Source of the DNA: Heterocephalus glaber
Taxonomy: Eukaryota; Chordata; Mammalia; Rodentia; Bathyergidae
DNA: 64,000 nucleotides
Assembly (NCBI RefSeq): GCF_000247695.1
Contig: NW_004624784.1
Coordinates: forward strand, 13,457,675-13,521,674
Direction of reading: 5' to 3'
This document shows positions 48,408-59,640 of this stretch, one piece after another. The translations under genes and the position numbers were made by a program. The first letter of the stretch is position 1. The number at the start of each line of letters is the position of its first letter. The notes under the pieces were generated by a model that was not told where the DNA came from, searched no databases, and saw only the letters and a program-made list of their open reading frames with translations.

Positions 48408-48473
48408 TGGGCTGGGGATTTAGCTCAGTGGTTTTGCCACTGAGTTCTATCCCCGGCACCAAAAAAAAAAGAA
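48408..48473 (+). mobile_element. tRNA-derived SINE, internally deleted
   Basis: The middle of the tRNA-like body is missing (GTGGTTTTGCCACTGAGTTC). TSDs are AGAAAAGCCAAGAAG (48393-48407) and AGAAAAGCTAAGAAG (48474-48488). Confidence 0.88.
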
Positions 48474-48488
48474 AGAAAAGCTAAGAAG

Positions 48489-48588
48489 GGCCAGGGATTT
48501 AGCTCAGTAGCACCCACCTCATCTGCCTCACAAGCGCAAGGTCCTGAGGTCGATCCCTGGTACTGGGAAAAAAACAAAAAGAAAGAAA
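48489..48588 (+). mobile_element. tRNA-derived SINE at the same target
   Basis: A second, full-length SINE directly after the TSD of the first. It is followed by GGAAAGCCAAGGAA, a third copy of the same target sequence. Confidence 0.88.
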
Positions 48589-49329
48589 GGAAAGCCAAGG
48601 AATGATCCACTAAATGAAAGAACTGAGGCTGTGTCATAGTCAGGGCAAATCAGTGTGAGGACTAGAGTTTGATTTCCTCGAACCACTCAGCATAGCCCAC
48701 CATTGGCTTCTAATTTTCTCTTTGAACCCTGGGTGTAGACCATTGGATAAACCACGATCTTTAATTCAGGGTATTTTTCACTCTTGGTCCATGCAGGGTC
48801 CACTTGTGACTCACTAGCTAGTTAGTGGGTTTAACAATGTAGTCTCTATAAATTCCAACAAATCCTAGGACTTAAATAATGACCTTCATCTAATCACGGG
48901 ATCCCTCTTCCTCTCTCACATGCACATCCATCCCCCAGTGAGGTAGGTGGGCAGGTCTCTTTCACTTATTAATTCAGCTACTAGTGACTGTACATCTCTT
49001 ATAGATCAGCTACTGTGCCAGCTACACTTTGCCAAGGTTGGCATCACTCCATACCCCATGTTCATTGCTCTCTTGCTCTTCTGAAAAATGCTTCTGGACT
49101 GTATGTAATCTGCTGGGGCCTTCTTTTATTGTTAATGTAATGCCACCCATCTTATTTTATGTTGCTATAGTTCATTTCTTTTGACTGCAGCCTAACATTT
49201 CATTGTGAATACTGTATATCACAGTCAGCTTCTGAAAGACTGGCCTCAGACTCAGTCCTAAAACTGAGACTTACCAATTTGTCTTTTTTCACTCTCTCTG
49301 TTTCTTCCTCCTTTCTTTTTCTTTCTGTC

Positions 49330-49442
49330 TGTTTTAGAGACGAGTTTTTTTTGTGTTATCAAGACTGACCTCAACTCACAACCCTCCTGCCTCAGCCTTC
49401 CAATAGCTGGGATTACAAGTGCACACCATGGCATCAAGCTCA
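49330..49442 (-). mobile_element. B1-type SINE, antisense
   Basis: AGAGACGAGTTTTTTTTGTG ... CCTCAGCCTTCCAATAGCTG and GGATTACAAGTGCACACCA. Confidence 0.82.
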
Positions 49443-50084
49443 TTAGTTTTTTCATTCAATAAATATTTGCTCAATACTTATTATATGTGGGACATTGTAG
49501 AGAATATCAGGGATGCATTGATTAACTGCAATTTCAGGTGAGAGTTTTTATTTGGTTCATCTTTTTTCTTTCTCACTTTTGTTTCCAAATGGGGATGAAT
49601 TGTTTTCTACAACCACTACTCAGTAGACAGCAGTTGGGAACATTAGCCACAGTGAGCACGGGGTTGCTTCAGTTCAGTTCAGGATAAGGAGCTAAGGCCA
49701 GGCAAGGTGCAGACTAAGCCTTTCCCCTGAGTCTCAGCCTCTATCACAAATCCTCACCCATCAGAGGGTATAGTCAATGTTTATTGAATGAATAATAAAC
49801 AAATGAGATCTGCTCTATATTCTTCAACCAATGCAGGCACGCACACACAGGCAGAGTGGATGAAAAAGGATGAAATGATGGGGAAGAGCACTAAATGGAT
49901 GCTCTTAATATCCTGCAAGCCCTTCTGCTGGCCTCCCACATCTCGGCAAACACTCTTACTTGCTTAACCAAAACCCCAGGGCACTGGCAAGGCCCATTGC
50001 CTATATTTCCAGACACCCGTGGAGTCTCTCTGACACCATCCTCTCCCTCTCCTGTCCTCACCTCACTCTAGCCATGACAATCTT

Positions 50085-50450
50085 TATGCGGTTTCTCCAA
50101 TGCCCCAAGCTTGTTCCTGCTGTTGGTTCTTCCTGCCGTTAAAGTCCCAGCTCAGATGTCACCTCCCTAGGAGATGCTCCCTAGCCCCCCTAACTCCTTC
50201 CCCAGACCTCCCATTCTAAATCTCCACCCAGGCACTGTCTCTCTCACCTCACTTTGCTCTCTGATAGCTCCTACCAGGCTCTGGTCTTTTCTAGCTACCT
50301 GTGTACACCCTGTCCTCCCCAGACTTGCCCCTCCTCCTAGGGATGCAGCCCTTGCTCTGTCCTTTGGGCTCCTCTCTGGTCCTGCTGAAGGACTATTTGC
50401 CATAGATTCCATAGCTCATGAAGCAACACCTGGTACAATATGGACCCTCC
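50085..50450 (+). repeat. L2 3' fragment
   Basis: AAAGTCCCAGCTCAGATGTC, ACCTCCCTAGGAGATGCTCC and CTAGCTACCTGTGTACACCC follow the L2 consensus. Confidence 0.7.
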
Positions 50451-50876
50451 ACAAACCTCTGTTTAGTTTGGTGATTATGTAATGCTACTCATCCTGGTTA
50501 TCAGACACTTTGTGTCAATCCTTTTCACCTTTGAATTGACTGAGTTAGATGAAAAGATTTTGTAAACTATTACATGCCAATTGTGTGTGAATTGCTATTG
50601 GTATTATTGTTACCTGAATCTATAGCCACAGCAAGGCACACTTACCCAATCAGTCCTCATCTTCATCCTGAAAATTGTCCCCTCTATCCAGCCCCAGTGC
50701 TGACAGAGAGGAGAGATACCGTGTAGAGCCCAGACGTTGGTTCCATTCAAGTCATTAATTGAGTCTTTACTAGGAACAAGCCTGATGCTGAACATAAAGG
50801 ATACAAAGACAATAAGAAAAAGTAATCAATACAATTTTTGTCAATTTAAATTTTTAATTTAACAAAAGGAAATCAC

Positions 50877-50908
50877 CAAAGAGGGAGGGAGAGAGGGAGA
50901 GAGAGAGA
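50877..50908 (+). repeat. GA-rich simple repeat
   Basis: GAGGGAGGGAGAGAGGGAGA run. Confidence 0.85.
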
Positions 50909-51014
50909 AACAGTGACTAGCTGACAAGAGAAGGAATGTGATAAAGACGTAATGAATGCCATGGAAGCATAGAGGGTCAAGGGCAGCAGGAAGGAAGCCT
51001 GGCACTTCCCCTCA

Positions 51015-51165
51015 GGTGGCTCATTTTGCCCTCAAGGTAGCCCTTCGAAGTCAGTGTTCTTTTCCCCCACCTTACCAAGGGTAAACTTGAGGCCCAAAGA
51101 GGTTGAGGATCTTGCCCAAAATACACAGTTAGTAATATGCAGAGCTTGTATTCCAATTCAGCCTC
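51015..51165 (-). repeat. MIR-like fragment, antisense
   Basis: GTAAACTTGAGGCCCAAAGA, then GGTTGAGGATCTTGCCC. Confidence 0.55.
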
Positions 51166-51609
51166 TGCAGACTACAGCACCTGGATGGATACTACATCAG
51201 CCAGCCATGACCTCCTGCACAGAGTGGACACGGAAATGTACAGCACCCTGGGGGTACCATGACCTCTGCACACAGGATCAGGAAAGTCCCTGGGTGGACA
51301 CTTAGACCTCAACAGAGCCCAGGGATTCCACACCCTCAGTCAAACTGGGAAAGGGAAGAAGAAGCAGGAAGGCTTCTGGGAGGCAGGAGAAGGAAAGGCA
51401 AGGGCTCAGAGGCCAGGAACTTGGGTGTCACCCTTTGACCTTTGCCCAGCAATAAAAGAGACATGTGTACTTTAGATATGAGCCTTTGTGCATGTGCTAA
51501 GTTCACATGTAAAGTAATATGAGCAAGTGCAAGAAGTGCCTGTCCTTGTGTTTGTGTTGTGTATGTGTTGATGATAACCTAAGACCACACTCTCAGAAAT
51601 GCCATTATG

Positions 51610-52480
51610 TATTCTGATAGTTCTTATTTTTGTTCATTTCATCTGGTACAACATACATTAAGTAAAACACTCAAACCAAAAGTAAACCTCTCTACGAGGT
51701 TTTACACATATAAACACATGTAGCCAAGACCCAGAACAAGATCTAGAAGCTTCTCAACATTCCAGAAGGCTCTATTGTGCTCCTTCCAATAATCACCCCT
51801 CCTTCCCCAGTTGTAACCATTATCCTGACCTTTTAAACTAACCACCTCTTAAACCTCATGCAAATAGAATCATACGGTATATACTTTTGTGCCTTGTTTC
51901 TTTCCTTCATTACCACATCTGTGAGTTTCATCTAGGTCATTGCATTTACAATGCATTTACTTTTACCGATTGCTGTAATTCTATAAATTATATGAATAGA
52001 CTACAGTTTATTTATCTACTCTGCTGGTATTGACATTGGAGTTTTTTCTGATGTTTAGCTATTATTATTATTATTAAAGCTACTATGAACAGTCACGTAT
52101 AAGTTTTTTGCTAGATGTATTCATTCACTTCTCTTGACTAGATCCTGAATCAGAATTGTTGTGTCAATAAATCATACACTAGTTGTATATTTTGCATTAG
52201 TAGATTTAACCAAACCATTTTCCAAAGTATTTGTATGAATTTACATTCCCACAAACACTGTATGAAATTTCCACTTGCTCCACATCCTCATCAACACCTA
52301 ATATTGTCAGCTTTTTAAATTTTAGCTAATCTGATGTCTATGTAGAGATATTTCATTGTAGTTTAAATTTGCATTTGCCTCACATGTAATGATATTGAGC
52401 ATCTTTTGGTACTTATTAGCCACTTGGGTAACCCCTTTTGTAAAGTATCTGTTCAAGTTTTTATAGAAATATACTATCTG
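51610..52480 (-). mobile_element. LINE-1 3' end, antisense
   Basis: CATTTTCCAAAGTATTTGTA, TTACATTCCCACAAACACTG, CCACATCCTCATCAACACC and GATATTGAGCATCTTTTGGT are the classic reversed L1 3' part. It lies just upstream of TMPRSS4 exon 2. Confidence 0.85.
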
Positions 52481-52797
52481 TGAAACTAGGCAAATTATTG
52501 ACAAAAACAGATAATGCAGAATTATCTTGAGAAATTCAGCAATACATACAAGTGGCAACTAGTTGTTTCAATAATTGCTAAGGAATTGCTACAATTACTA
52601 AACTAGTCAAACCAGGTCAAATAGGTACATGACTGAATTTTTTATCTTGAACCAATTATATAGATCTCACAGAGATCCCCAACTTAGATTTAGCAGGGTA
52701 AAGGGAATACATACAAGAACCAAAGGTCTCCTGTAGGCTGCTACCCCCAGTCTTAGAGGTTTCCTCATTCAACTCACTGTTTTTCCTTCAATTACAG

Positions 52798-52831
52798 GAT
52801 CCCAGCAGTGACCATCCCCTGAACAACCTCG
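52798..52831 (+). CDS. TMPRSS4: TMPRSS4 exon 2, N-terminal cytoplasmic tail
   Basis: A 34-base exon preceded by a long pyrimidine tract ending TTACAG and followed by GTAAGC. It encodes Asp-Pro-Ser-Ser-Asp-His-Pro-Leu-Asn-Asn-Leu plus the first base of a glycine codon. This matches the short cytoplasmic tail of TMPRSS4, which in human reads Asp-Pro-Asp-Ser-Asp-Gln-Pro-Leu-Asn-Ser-Leu-Asp (recalled, not searched). In human, a longer form adds Leu-Gln through the bases TTACAG. Here the bases before TTACAG are CAA, not an AG acceptor, so that longer form looks unavailable. The exon ends in phase 1, which exon 3 restores. Confidence 0.88.
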
Positions 52832-55149
52832 GTAAGCTCAATCCAGCTTTTCTTTGTCTCCCTCAGCCTCTGAGTTTTCAGTTACCAAGTAGATACTGAG
52901 CTATTCTCACCAGGCCCTCACAACCTCCACCACATGACAAATGGTATAGGTGACATCGAGCCTCCATCCATCCATCATTCAACAAATACTAAGTAATTGT
53001 AAGTTTCAGGATTCATTCTAGAAGTAGGAGGACTAGTCTCTAGGGAAACAGGATTAACAAACCTAAAACTTCAAGAGCAAAGCTTCCCCAGTTCCATAGT
53101 TGTGCCAGGGCCTGGACTGATGCTCGGCCACAGCAGTAAGACAATCAGTCCTCATGGAGTTCACAGGCCATCCATGCTGCCAGGAAACAAGCTGATCAAT
53201 GATGTCTTCACTGAGGAAAGAAAATGGCAGTATTTGCCTGTTTTATTATACAAAAATAAACTAGTAAATAGAATGTTCCCAAATTTCAGTTTCTTTTCCT
53301 CCTGTTACATTTTTTTAAACCACTGATACCTACTCTTGACATAGCTTACTGGATCAGCAAAACAAACAAAGCCCAAATTCATATGGACAGATCAATAAGA
53401 AAATGGCTCATTCTGCTTACTTTGACAGTTTACTTCTCAGTTCAGGTTCACCAGTTAATAATAAGCACAAATGATGGAATCTTCAGCAAGTAAAAATGAT
53501 GGCTTGTTTATACTTGAGAATTTAATAGATCAGTAGACCATGGTGACCCCAAAGAACACCAGGCCCCCTAGGGCTCCACCCAGTGAGTAAGCCTGAGAAC
53601 CACCAAACCAGAAAATGAGCTGAATCTGCTACAAATGCCTGGTGTGAAGGAAGTGAACAATTTGAGCTTGTCAAGTGGTCAGGAATGGCACCATGTGCCA
53701 GGCATTACAGGATGAGTCAATTGTCAGCAGGCAGAAGTGATTGATGAGGTCTCAGGGGAGAAGGGAAGAGCCCAAGCTCTTCAGACTCAGAGGTGAGTAT
53801 TAATAGGGTTATTCTGGACCAAGAAGCAAACCAGCCAGCGCAGGCCTGGGGGCTTGTGAGGACCAACTATAGAAGTTCATTCAGCCAAGAGAGTGAGGAC
53901 AAGTCACACTGACTTTGAAAGCACAGGGAAGAGTGAAGCCCAGATGTGGAAGCCACAGGGAGACAGGGGGAAAAAAAACATATTTTGGAAAGTTCTGTCC
54001 AGCAGCAGTGGGCAGACAGGCTGGAGGAAGGATCAGTGGCAGGCAGGGAGGCTATTCATAGCTCAGTGGGTTCATGAATTTAAACGAGGTATGAAGCCCC
54101 TTCCCTTCCTGCTGGGGAAAGCAGGACGACCCTGAGAACATCTGGGAGGCAGAGGTCTTGGATCCTGGACACAGGGACTCACGGCCCCCAGCAGGTCATT
54201 TGGTCTCCAAGATAACAAACCTAAAAAGTGTCCCCAGAGATAGGTGCTCAATAAGTAAGTCATGCATGCATGAAAGAACAAAACGTCACCACATCTGCAG
54301 GAGAGAGGACAGTTGTGAAGACTGGTTGCTGAAACGTTAAAGTATGCACTAACATTATTGATAACCTACTTTGGGCCAGGCCCTAGCAGTTTACAGGCAA
54401 TACCATTTCCAGTCCACATCCCCAGCACCTGGCCCCTGTGTCTGAAGTTAAAACTCTCTTTTAGGAAAACATGAAGTTTCAGGTTTCCCTTATAATAGAT
54501 TCATTAATATCAGCATTTACTGGACACCGGATCCTGCCAGGATGCCATTCTTTGCTTTTGAAGAGCAGAGGAAAAGGATAGAGCCAGACAGATGACTAGC
54601 AATCATTCAAAGCTGAATAAAATGAGATCTGAAGGCAGATGGAAGAGATGCGCTTAGAGCATTCATTTGACAAACACTCGGTGAGTGTCTCCTGCAGGAC
54701 AGGTGCTGTTTTAGGCACAGGGGACTCAGTAATGCACAAACGAGACACAGTCCTGTCTTCAGGGGTCTTCATTTCTGGGAGAGGAGGGGAGAAGACAGGA
54801 AACATACAAAACATGTAAAATATACAATATGTCAGACAACTAGCCTATTGCTTGCTTAGGTCTCTCTGACTACTGCACTTCCTGCCCAGCTCTTCTTGGA
54901 GGAGAGGTCCACACAGCACCCTCCCAGCTTATCTGCCTGCAAGGAGAGGGTAATGGAAAGAACCCACCTCTGCTACTTACTGAGAACCTAACTTTTCACA
55001 CCCATTCCCACGTCCCACTTCCTAGAACAGCTTTGTGAGGAGCACATATAATTATTACCTGTTTTAGGCAGCAATGGGCTCCTACCTCATCTCCCTAATC
55101 CCAGACTCTTTTGTTTCAGTCCACCTCCTCCCTGATGAGTGATTCCTCC

Positions 55150-55510
55150 TCCTAAACATTAATTTGATCATTTTTCTCTACTGCTGAAAAACTTTTCATG
55201 GCTCCTCACTGTCTTGAGAATAAAATCTGAAGCCATCTTTAGCATGGCTTTCAAGGGTCTTCACAAACTGACTCAGTTTTCCTGCTTCCTAACGTGCTTT
55301 GATCCACCTCAGATTCTAGGTCACCAAGGCATTCGCAGTTCTATTCCATGCCATTCTGGGCCTGGTCCAGCAACTCCATCCCCCATTGCTACCTACATTT
55401 AAGTCCTTCCTGCTCAAGAAGCCATCCACAACCTACCTTCAATGGTGTCTCTAGGATAACACATGCTATCTTTCACACTTCCATCCATGTCCCTGTTTGT
55501 CCCTTCTCCA
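55150..55510 (+). repeat. L2 3' fragment
   Basis: GAGAATAAAATCTGAAGCCA, ATGGCTTTCAAGGGTCTTCA and CCAGACTGTAATTTTCTT. Confidence 0.65.
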
Positions 55511-55537
55511 GACTGTAATTTTCTTAAAGACAAGAAC

Positions 55538-55735
55538 AGCCAGGTGTGGTAGTATGTGCCTATAATCTCAGCACTCTGGGATCCTGAGACAGGAGGATGC
55601 CATGTTCAAACCCAGCCTGGGCAAATTAGCAAGACCCCATCTCAAAATAAAAAATACAAAGAAGGTTGTGAATGTAGTGCAGGGCAAAGACTTTGATTTC
55701 AATCCCTAGTACCACCAACATATACACATGCACAC
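55538..55735 (+). mobile_element. B1-tRNA dimeric SINE
   Basis: B1 part from GCCAGGTGTGGTAGTATGTG to GACCCCATCTCAAAATAAA. It is followed by a tRNA-like part GTGAATGTAGTGCAGGGC ... TTTCAATCCCTAGTACCACC. Confidence 0.8.
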
Positions 55736-55738
55736 ATG

Positions 55739-55762
55739 TGCATGCACACACACACACACACA
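55739..55762 (+). repeat. (CA)n microsatellite
   Basis: Short CA run directly after the dimeric SINE. Confidence 0.85.
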
Positions 55763-55980
55763 GAGACAGGGACAATGCAGGAACTTATTGTTTGTTGACT
55801 GACTTGGAGATGGAGACCATCTGGTTCTAGCCATCCACAAGTATTTATTAAGCCTCTACTCTCAGCTCTCACTGTGCTGGAGGGCTCTACCCTCCTGGAG
55901 CTTATAGTTTAATCAAAAGATAAATCAGGTATAGGAAGAATGCATCTAATGTTCTGTAGCACAGTAGGGAAAGTATGTTT

Positions 55981-56080
55981 TTTTGTTTGTTTGTTTTGGT
56001 TTTTTTGGTACCGGGAATCAAACTCGGGTCCTTGCGCTTGCAAGGCAGGCGGTGGAACCACTGAGCTAAATCCCTGGCCC
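55981..56080 (-). mobile_element. tRNA-derived SINE, antisense
   Basis: The only clear minus-strand copy of the young SINE: a T-rich start, then GGTACCGGGAATCAAACTCG and CCACTGAGCTAAATCCCTGG. Exact 14-base TSD GGGAAAGTATGTTT at 55967-55980 and 56081-56094. Confidence 0.95.
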
Positions 56081-56409
56081 GGGAAAGTATGTTTAACAAT
56101 GAAAACTCTCAAAAGAGTTTTTGAATGTTTCCAACACAAAGAAATGACAAATGTCTGAGATAATAGATACATCAATTAGCCTGATCCAATCATCATACAT
56201 TGCATACATGTATGGAAATATCACACTATAGCTCATAAATATGTATAATTACTATGTGTCAAAAATAAAAAGATATTTTAAAATATGTCGGGAAAAGGAT
56301 GAATGATAGCACAATGAATTTACACTCATATTCATGCAGGCCTTGGGCCTGTCCCAGGGCAGGCTCGGAGCAGATTGAAAAGGGTGACACATCCTAGGAC
56401 AGGCTAGGG

Positions 56410-56603
56410 CAGTGGCGACAAACCTATGACATGTGTGTTATTGTGCTTTTCTTTTATGACAAAAGATGTTAATATATGAGTTGTTTTTTCTAAACTAAAA
56501 CCTCAGTATTCAGGTTTAATTGCAGTGTTGGCACTTCGTGATAAATAAATGTGTTTTGGGTTGCAATTTGGGCACTTGGTCTTTAAAAAGTTCACCATCA
56601 CTG
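56410..56603. mobile_element. Non-autonomous hAT-type DNA transposon, copy 2
   Basis: A 194-base element with ends CAGTGGCGACAAACCTATGA and AAAAGTTCACCATCACTG. These form imperfect terminal inverted repeats with the CAG...CTG ends typical of hAT elements. A seven-base direct repeat GCTAGGG flanks it (56403-56409 and 56604-56610). There is no coding capacity. It sits just 185 bases before TMPRSS4 exon 3. Confidence 0.75.
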
Positions 56604-56788
56604 GCTAGGGAAAGACAGGAGGGCAGCGTGGGCTGCAGGCTCATTTACAAAGTGCGTGAGAGATGGGTAAACTTGGGGAGGGGAAAGGAACTGAAGTGGC
56701 CTAGTCTGTAGGGCAATCCTTCCACAGGCCAGGGAAGCTCCAAGTGCTGACCACATGCTCTTTCCCCTCTGCCTCACACCTCCTACAG

Positions 56789-56902
56789 GTGCCACCCGCT
56801 TGCACAAGCCCCGCACCCCAATGGAGACCTTCAAAAAGGTGGGGATCCCCATCATCGCAGCACTGCTGAGCTTGATGGTCATCATCATTATGGCTGTCAT
56901 CA
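56789..56902 (+). CDS. TMPRSS4: TMPRSS4 exon 3, membrane-anchor exon
   Basis: A 114-base exon after TCCTACAG and before GTAAGT. It encodes residues 13-50: a basic, proline-containing juxtamembrane stretch (Arg16, His18, Lys19, Arg21, then Pro-Met-Glu-Thr-Phe-Lys-Lys) and a hydrophobic run from about Val30 to Ile54, finished in exon 4. This is the signal anchor of a type II membrane protein: cytoplasmic N-terminus, catalytic C-terminus outside the cell. The Pro-Met-Glu-Thr-Phe and Val-Gly-Ile-Pro-Ile-Ile blocks are hallmarks of TMPRSS4. The joining codon with exon 2 gives Gly13, where human has Asp. The exon ends one base into the Ile51 codon. An open frame on the opposite strand here is a shadow of this exon. 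Confidence 0.95.
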
Positions 56903-57534
56903 GTAAGTGACAGCCCCTAACCAACTTCACCCCCTGAATAGGTGACAGTAGCCTCCCTCACCCAGATCTATAAGTGGCAGCTCCACCTTCATCCTGCACC
57001 CCCACAGTCATAGGTGGATGATCTACATAAAGCTGTGCAAAAACAAAAAAGAAAAAGTGTATCCACCCCTGCTTTGAAGGGAGCCTTCTTCTAAGAGTGA
57101 AAGGGGAAGATGAGCTCAGCCCCCGTCCATCTCTCCTCATCTGTCCCAGATTTCTTCTACACATGTGACACACTCACAAACCCACGCAGGCAATTACAGG
57201 GCACCACCCCTGCCTCCTCCTTCCCATCTCCTGCGGATTGACAGCTGTGTGGGTCTGAGCAGCCCTTGGGGCTGCCAGGACAGGAAGCATTTCTGCCAGT
57301 GAGACACAGAGGAGACTTCGGGGAAGGTGGCACCCCTCCCCACCTTCAGCTCTGTCTTCATCATTGGGAATGTCTGAGCCCCAACGCCTGAGCACCCTAC
57401 TCTGTGATGAATAAGATTAAACTGTAGGACCAGTGACTCCCAGCGCCCCTTCCAGCTACCACACACTGCAACTGAGTCCTTGCCTTCATCCTCACAGTCA
57501 CAGCAGGTTACTGACCATAGCAGGAAGTAAGGGA

Positions 57535-57665
57535 CAGGAGACCAGACTAGGAATCAGAACACTTGAGACAGAAACCCTGGCTCTGCCACTTGCTGCTGTG
57601 CAACCATAAATGGGCCCCTCAAACTGTCTTACCCTCAAACTCTTCACCTATAAAATGTTCTGCCT
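57535..57665 (+). repeat. MIR fragment
   Basis: CCCTGGCTCTGCCACTTGCT and CACCTATAAAATGTTC are the sense MIR core. Confidence 0.65.
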
Positions 57666-58144
57666 TTCTCCAAGCAATATCATGCACACCAAGGAGACAG
57701 CATGGATAAAAAACCAAGTTGTGCAACAGTGTGTGTCAGCACTCGGCATGCTGAGATGTGACTCAGTGTGTGTGCTTGCTCATCAGGCAGGACTATCTGG
57801 GCAGCCTGGGAAGGGCTGGCTATTTGGAGCCCATTTGCACTTGGAACTAAGGTGGCATTTGCACCAGCGGCAGCCACCAACCTTGTTAGAGGACACTTAG
57901 AGATCATCTAGTCTAACCCCTCATTGGGGCACTTAGGCTCAAAAGGTGTGGCAGTCAGAGACAAATCTGGAAGAGGATCCCAGGCCTCTGAGCATGTGGG
58001 TCCAGTTCTATCTCATGGCAGTAGAAATGCAGATCCACAACATAAACACCACCTAAATCCCTGAAAGCCTTGGATAAGTATGAGACACAAACAACTTCAA
58101 ATCATTTCTTCTTGACCTTGGCTGTCCCTATGTGATAGTGATTG

Positions 58145-58513
58145 TGTTAGTCAGCTTTCTACTACTATAACAAAATACTTGAGATAGTCAACTTATACAG
58201 AGAAAAGGGTTATTTTGTCTCACTGTTTTGGAGGTTCCAGTTCATGATCAGTTTGCCCCACTGCTTTTGGGCCTATGTTAAGGTAGCACATCATGGCAGG
58301 ACTACAGGGCAGAGCAAACCCTCTTACATCATGAGTCAGGAAGCAAAAGAAAGAGAAAGAAGCTGAGGTGCCACAATCACCTTAAAAGAAATGCCTCCAA
58401 TGACCTAAAGACCTCCCACTAGACCCCATCCCAAAGGTCCCTCACCTCCCAGTAACATGCTTCAGGGGACCAGGTCTCTGGAGGACACTCCAGATCCAAA
58501 CTGCAGTGGTGGA
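58145..58513 (-). mobile_element. MaLR-type LTR, antisense
   Basis: TGTTAGTCAGCTTTCTACTA, GGTTATTTTGTCTCACTG, GTAGCACATCATGGCAGG and GACCTCCCACTAGACCCC. Same group as 30703-31089. Confidence 0.72.
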
Positions 58514-59489
58514 TCTACAGTGCCCCCACAGATCTGCCACCCTGTCTTGTCCAGACTAATATTAAAGCAAGCTTGCTTTCTCTAAGCATAGGTTCTGCCA
58601 CAGTGGAAAGAGAAGAGGCCAAATTTATTCAAGGGAAGCCAGAAAGGCACAAAATCATAATTTAGAATTGGGCTCTTGCTGTTCCAGAAGACCCTGCATG
58701 GTTTCAATGCCCTGGGTCCTCCCACTTCTGGAACCAGATGTGGTAAACAAATCCTCCACCCTGGGCTGGGCTCCCTCAATGCTTTGGTTCCTTGGCTATC
58801 AACTGCTGACCCAGTCTCCTGGCTTTGTTCCAAAAGGCTGGGGTAGTCTTGCCTTATTCTGACTTCTAATGATGAGCCATACTTGGAAGGTCTAGGACAT
58901 TCCTGGCCTGCTCCTTCACTCTTACTTCACTCAAGGCAGGAGCATCAGGGCCAAGAGATCCAATCTTTGGCTCCTTCTGGGAGGTAGACAGACATTGGTT
59001 GTACCATATGAGCACTATGGGGCTTTGGAAAATGAACTCTTAACTCTTCCATCCTTAGGTTCCTTATGGGTGATATAAGTTAGAATGACACCTGTCTCCT
59101 GAGGTTGTTGCCAGAAACAACCTGGCACACTGTTACATGAGGAACAGTACAGAAATTTCCTAGCACAGTGAAAAGTAGGGGCTATCATAAACCTACTGCC
59201 ACCGCTTTTAGGGCCAACTGATGCTGGATAGGAGAGAATCCACTTAGGAAAGAGGAATTCCTTCCTAACAGGGTATCTGGCTGGGTCATCACCAAAGAAA
59301 CATCTGGAAATATCTGTTCCCTAAGGGATTAATTACACTAAATGCATTCTCACCTGCCTAAGATGGCAAAGGAGCAATGGAAGTGAATGCAGCAGGCAGA
59401 ATCTTAAAACAACAGGCAGAAAACAAAACAACAATCTCTTCATGAGTCTTTCAATCTCAGATAAAAACATCAGCCTCTAGAACTACACT

Positions 59490-59640
59490 TTACAGTTAAA
59501 AGACATTTTCACAACTACCAGCTTACCACCTTTCTCACCATCCCATTGTACAGAGGAGGAAACTGAGTCCTAGCCAAGGAAGTGAATGGTATAAGGTTGC
59601 ACACAGTAAGTAGCAGAGCCAGAACTAGGTCTTGGGACCC
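59490..59640 (-). repeat. MIR fragment, antisense
   Basis: CATTGTACAGAGGAGGAAAC and a GTAAGTAGCAGAGCCAGAAC block. Confidence 0.65.

Larger units (their letters stand above)
37777..52797 (+). other. TMPRSS4: TMPRSS4 intron 1
   Basis: A 15 kb intron from a GTGAGT donor to a TTACAG acceptor, conditional on the exon 1 call. It holds MIR and L2 fragments, one small hAT transposon (40075-40152), a pair of tRNA-SINEs at 48408-48588, an antisense B1 and a minus-strand L1 3' end. I see no coding exon of another gene in it on either strand. The + strand open frames at 41249-41680 and 45698-46024 have no recognisable content. Confidence 0.6.
52832..56788 (+). other. TMPRSS4: TMPRSS4 intron 2
   Basis: GTAAGC to CCTACAG. 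It contains an L2 3' fragment, a B1-tRNA dimeric SINE, a minus-strand tRNA-SINE and a 194-base hAT element. No additional exon is recognised. Confidence 0.88.

Noticed and set aside
1221..56080. tRNA-like units as functional tRNA genes
   Set aside because: Each has an A-rich tail, target-site duplications and an imperfect cloverleaf, which marks them as SINE insertions.
56598..56930. A 110-codon minus-strand open frame across TMPRSS4 exon 3
   Set aside because: It is the antisense shadow of the conserved membrane-anchor exon and has no independent support.
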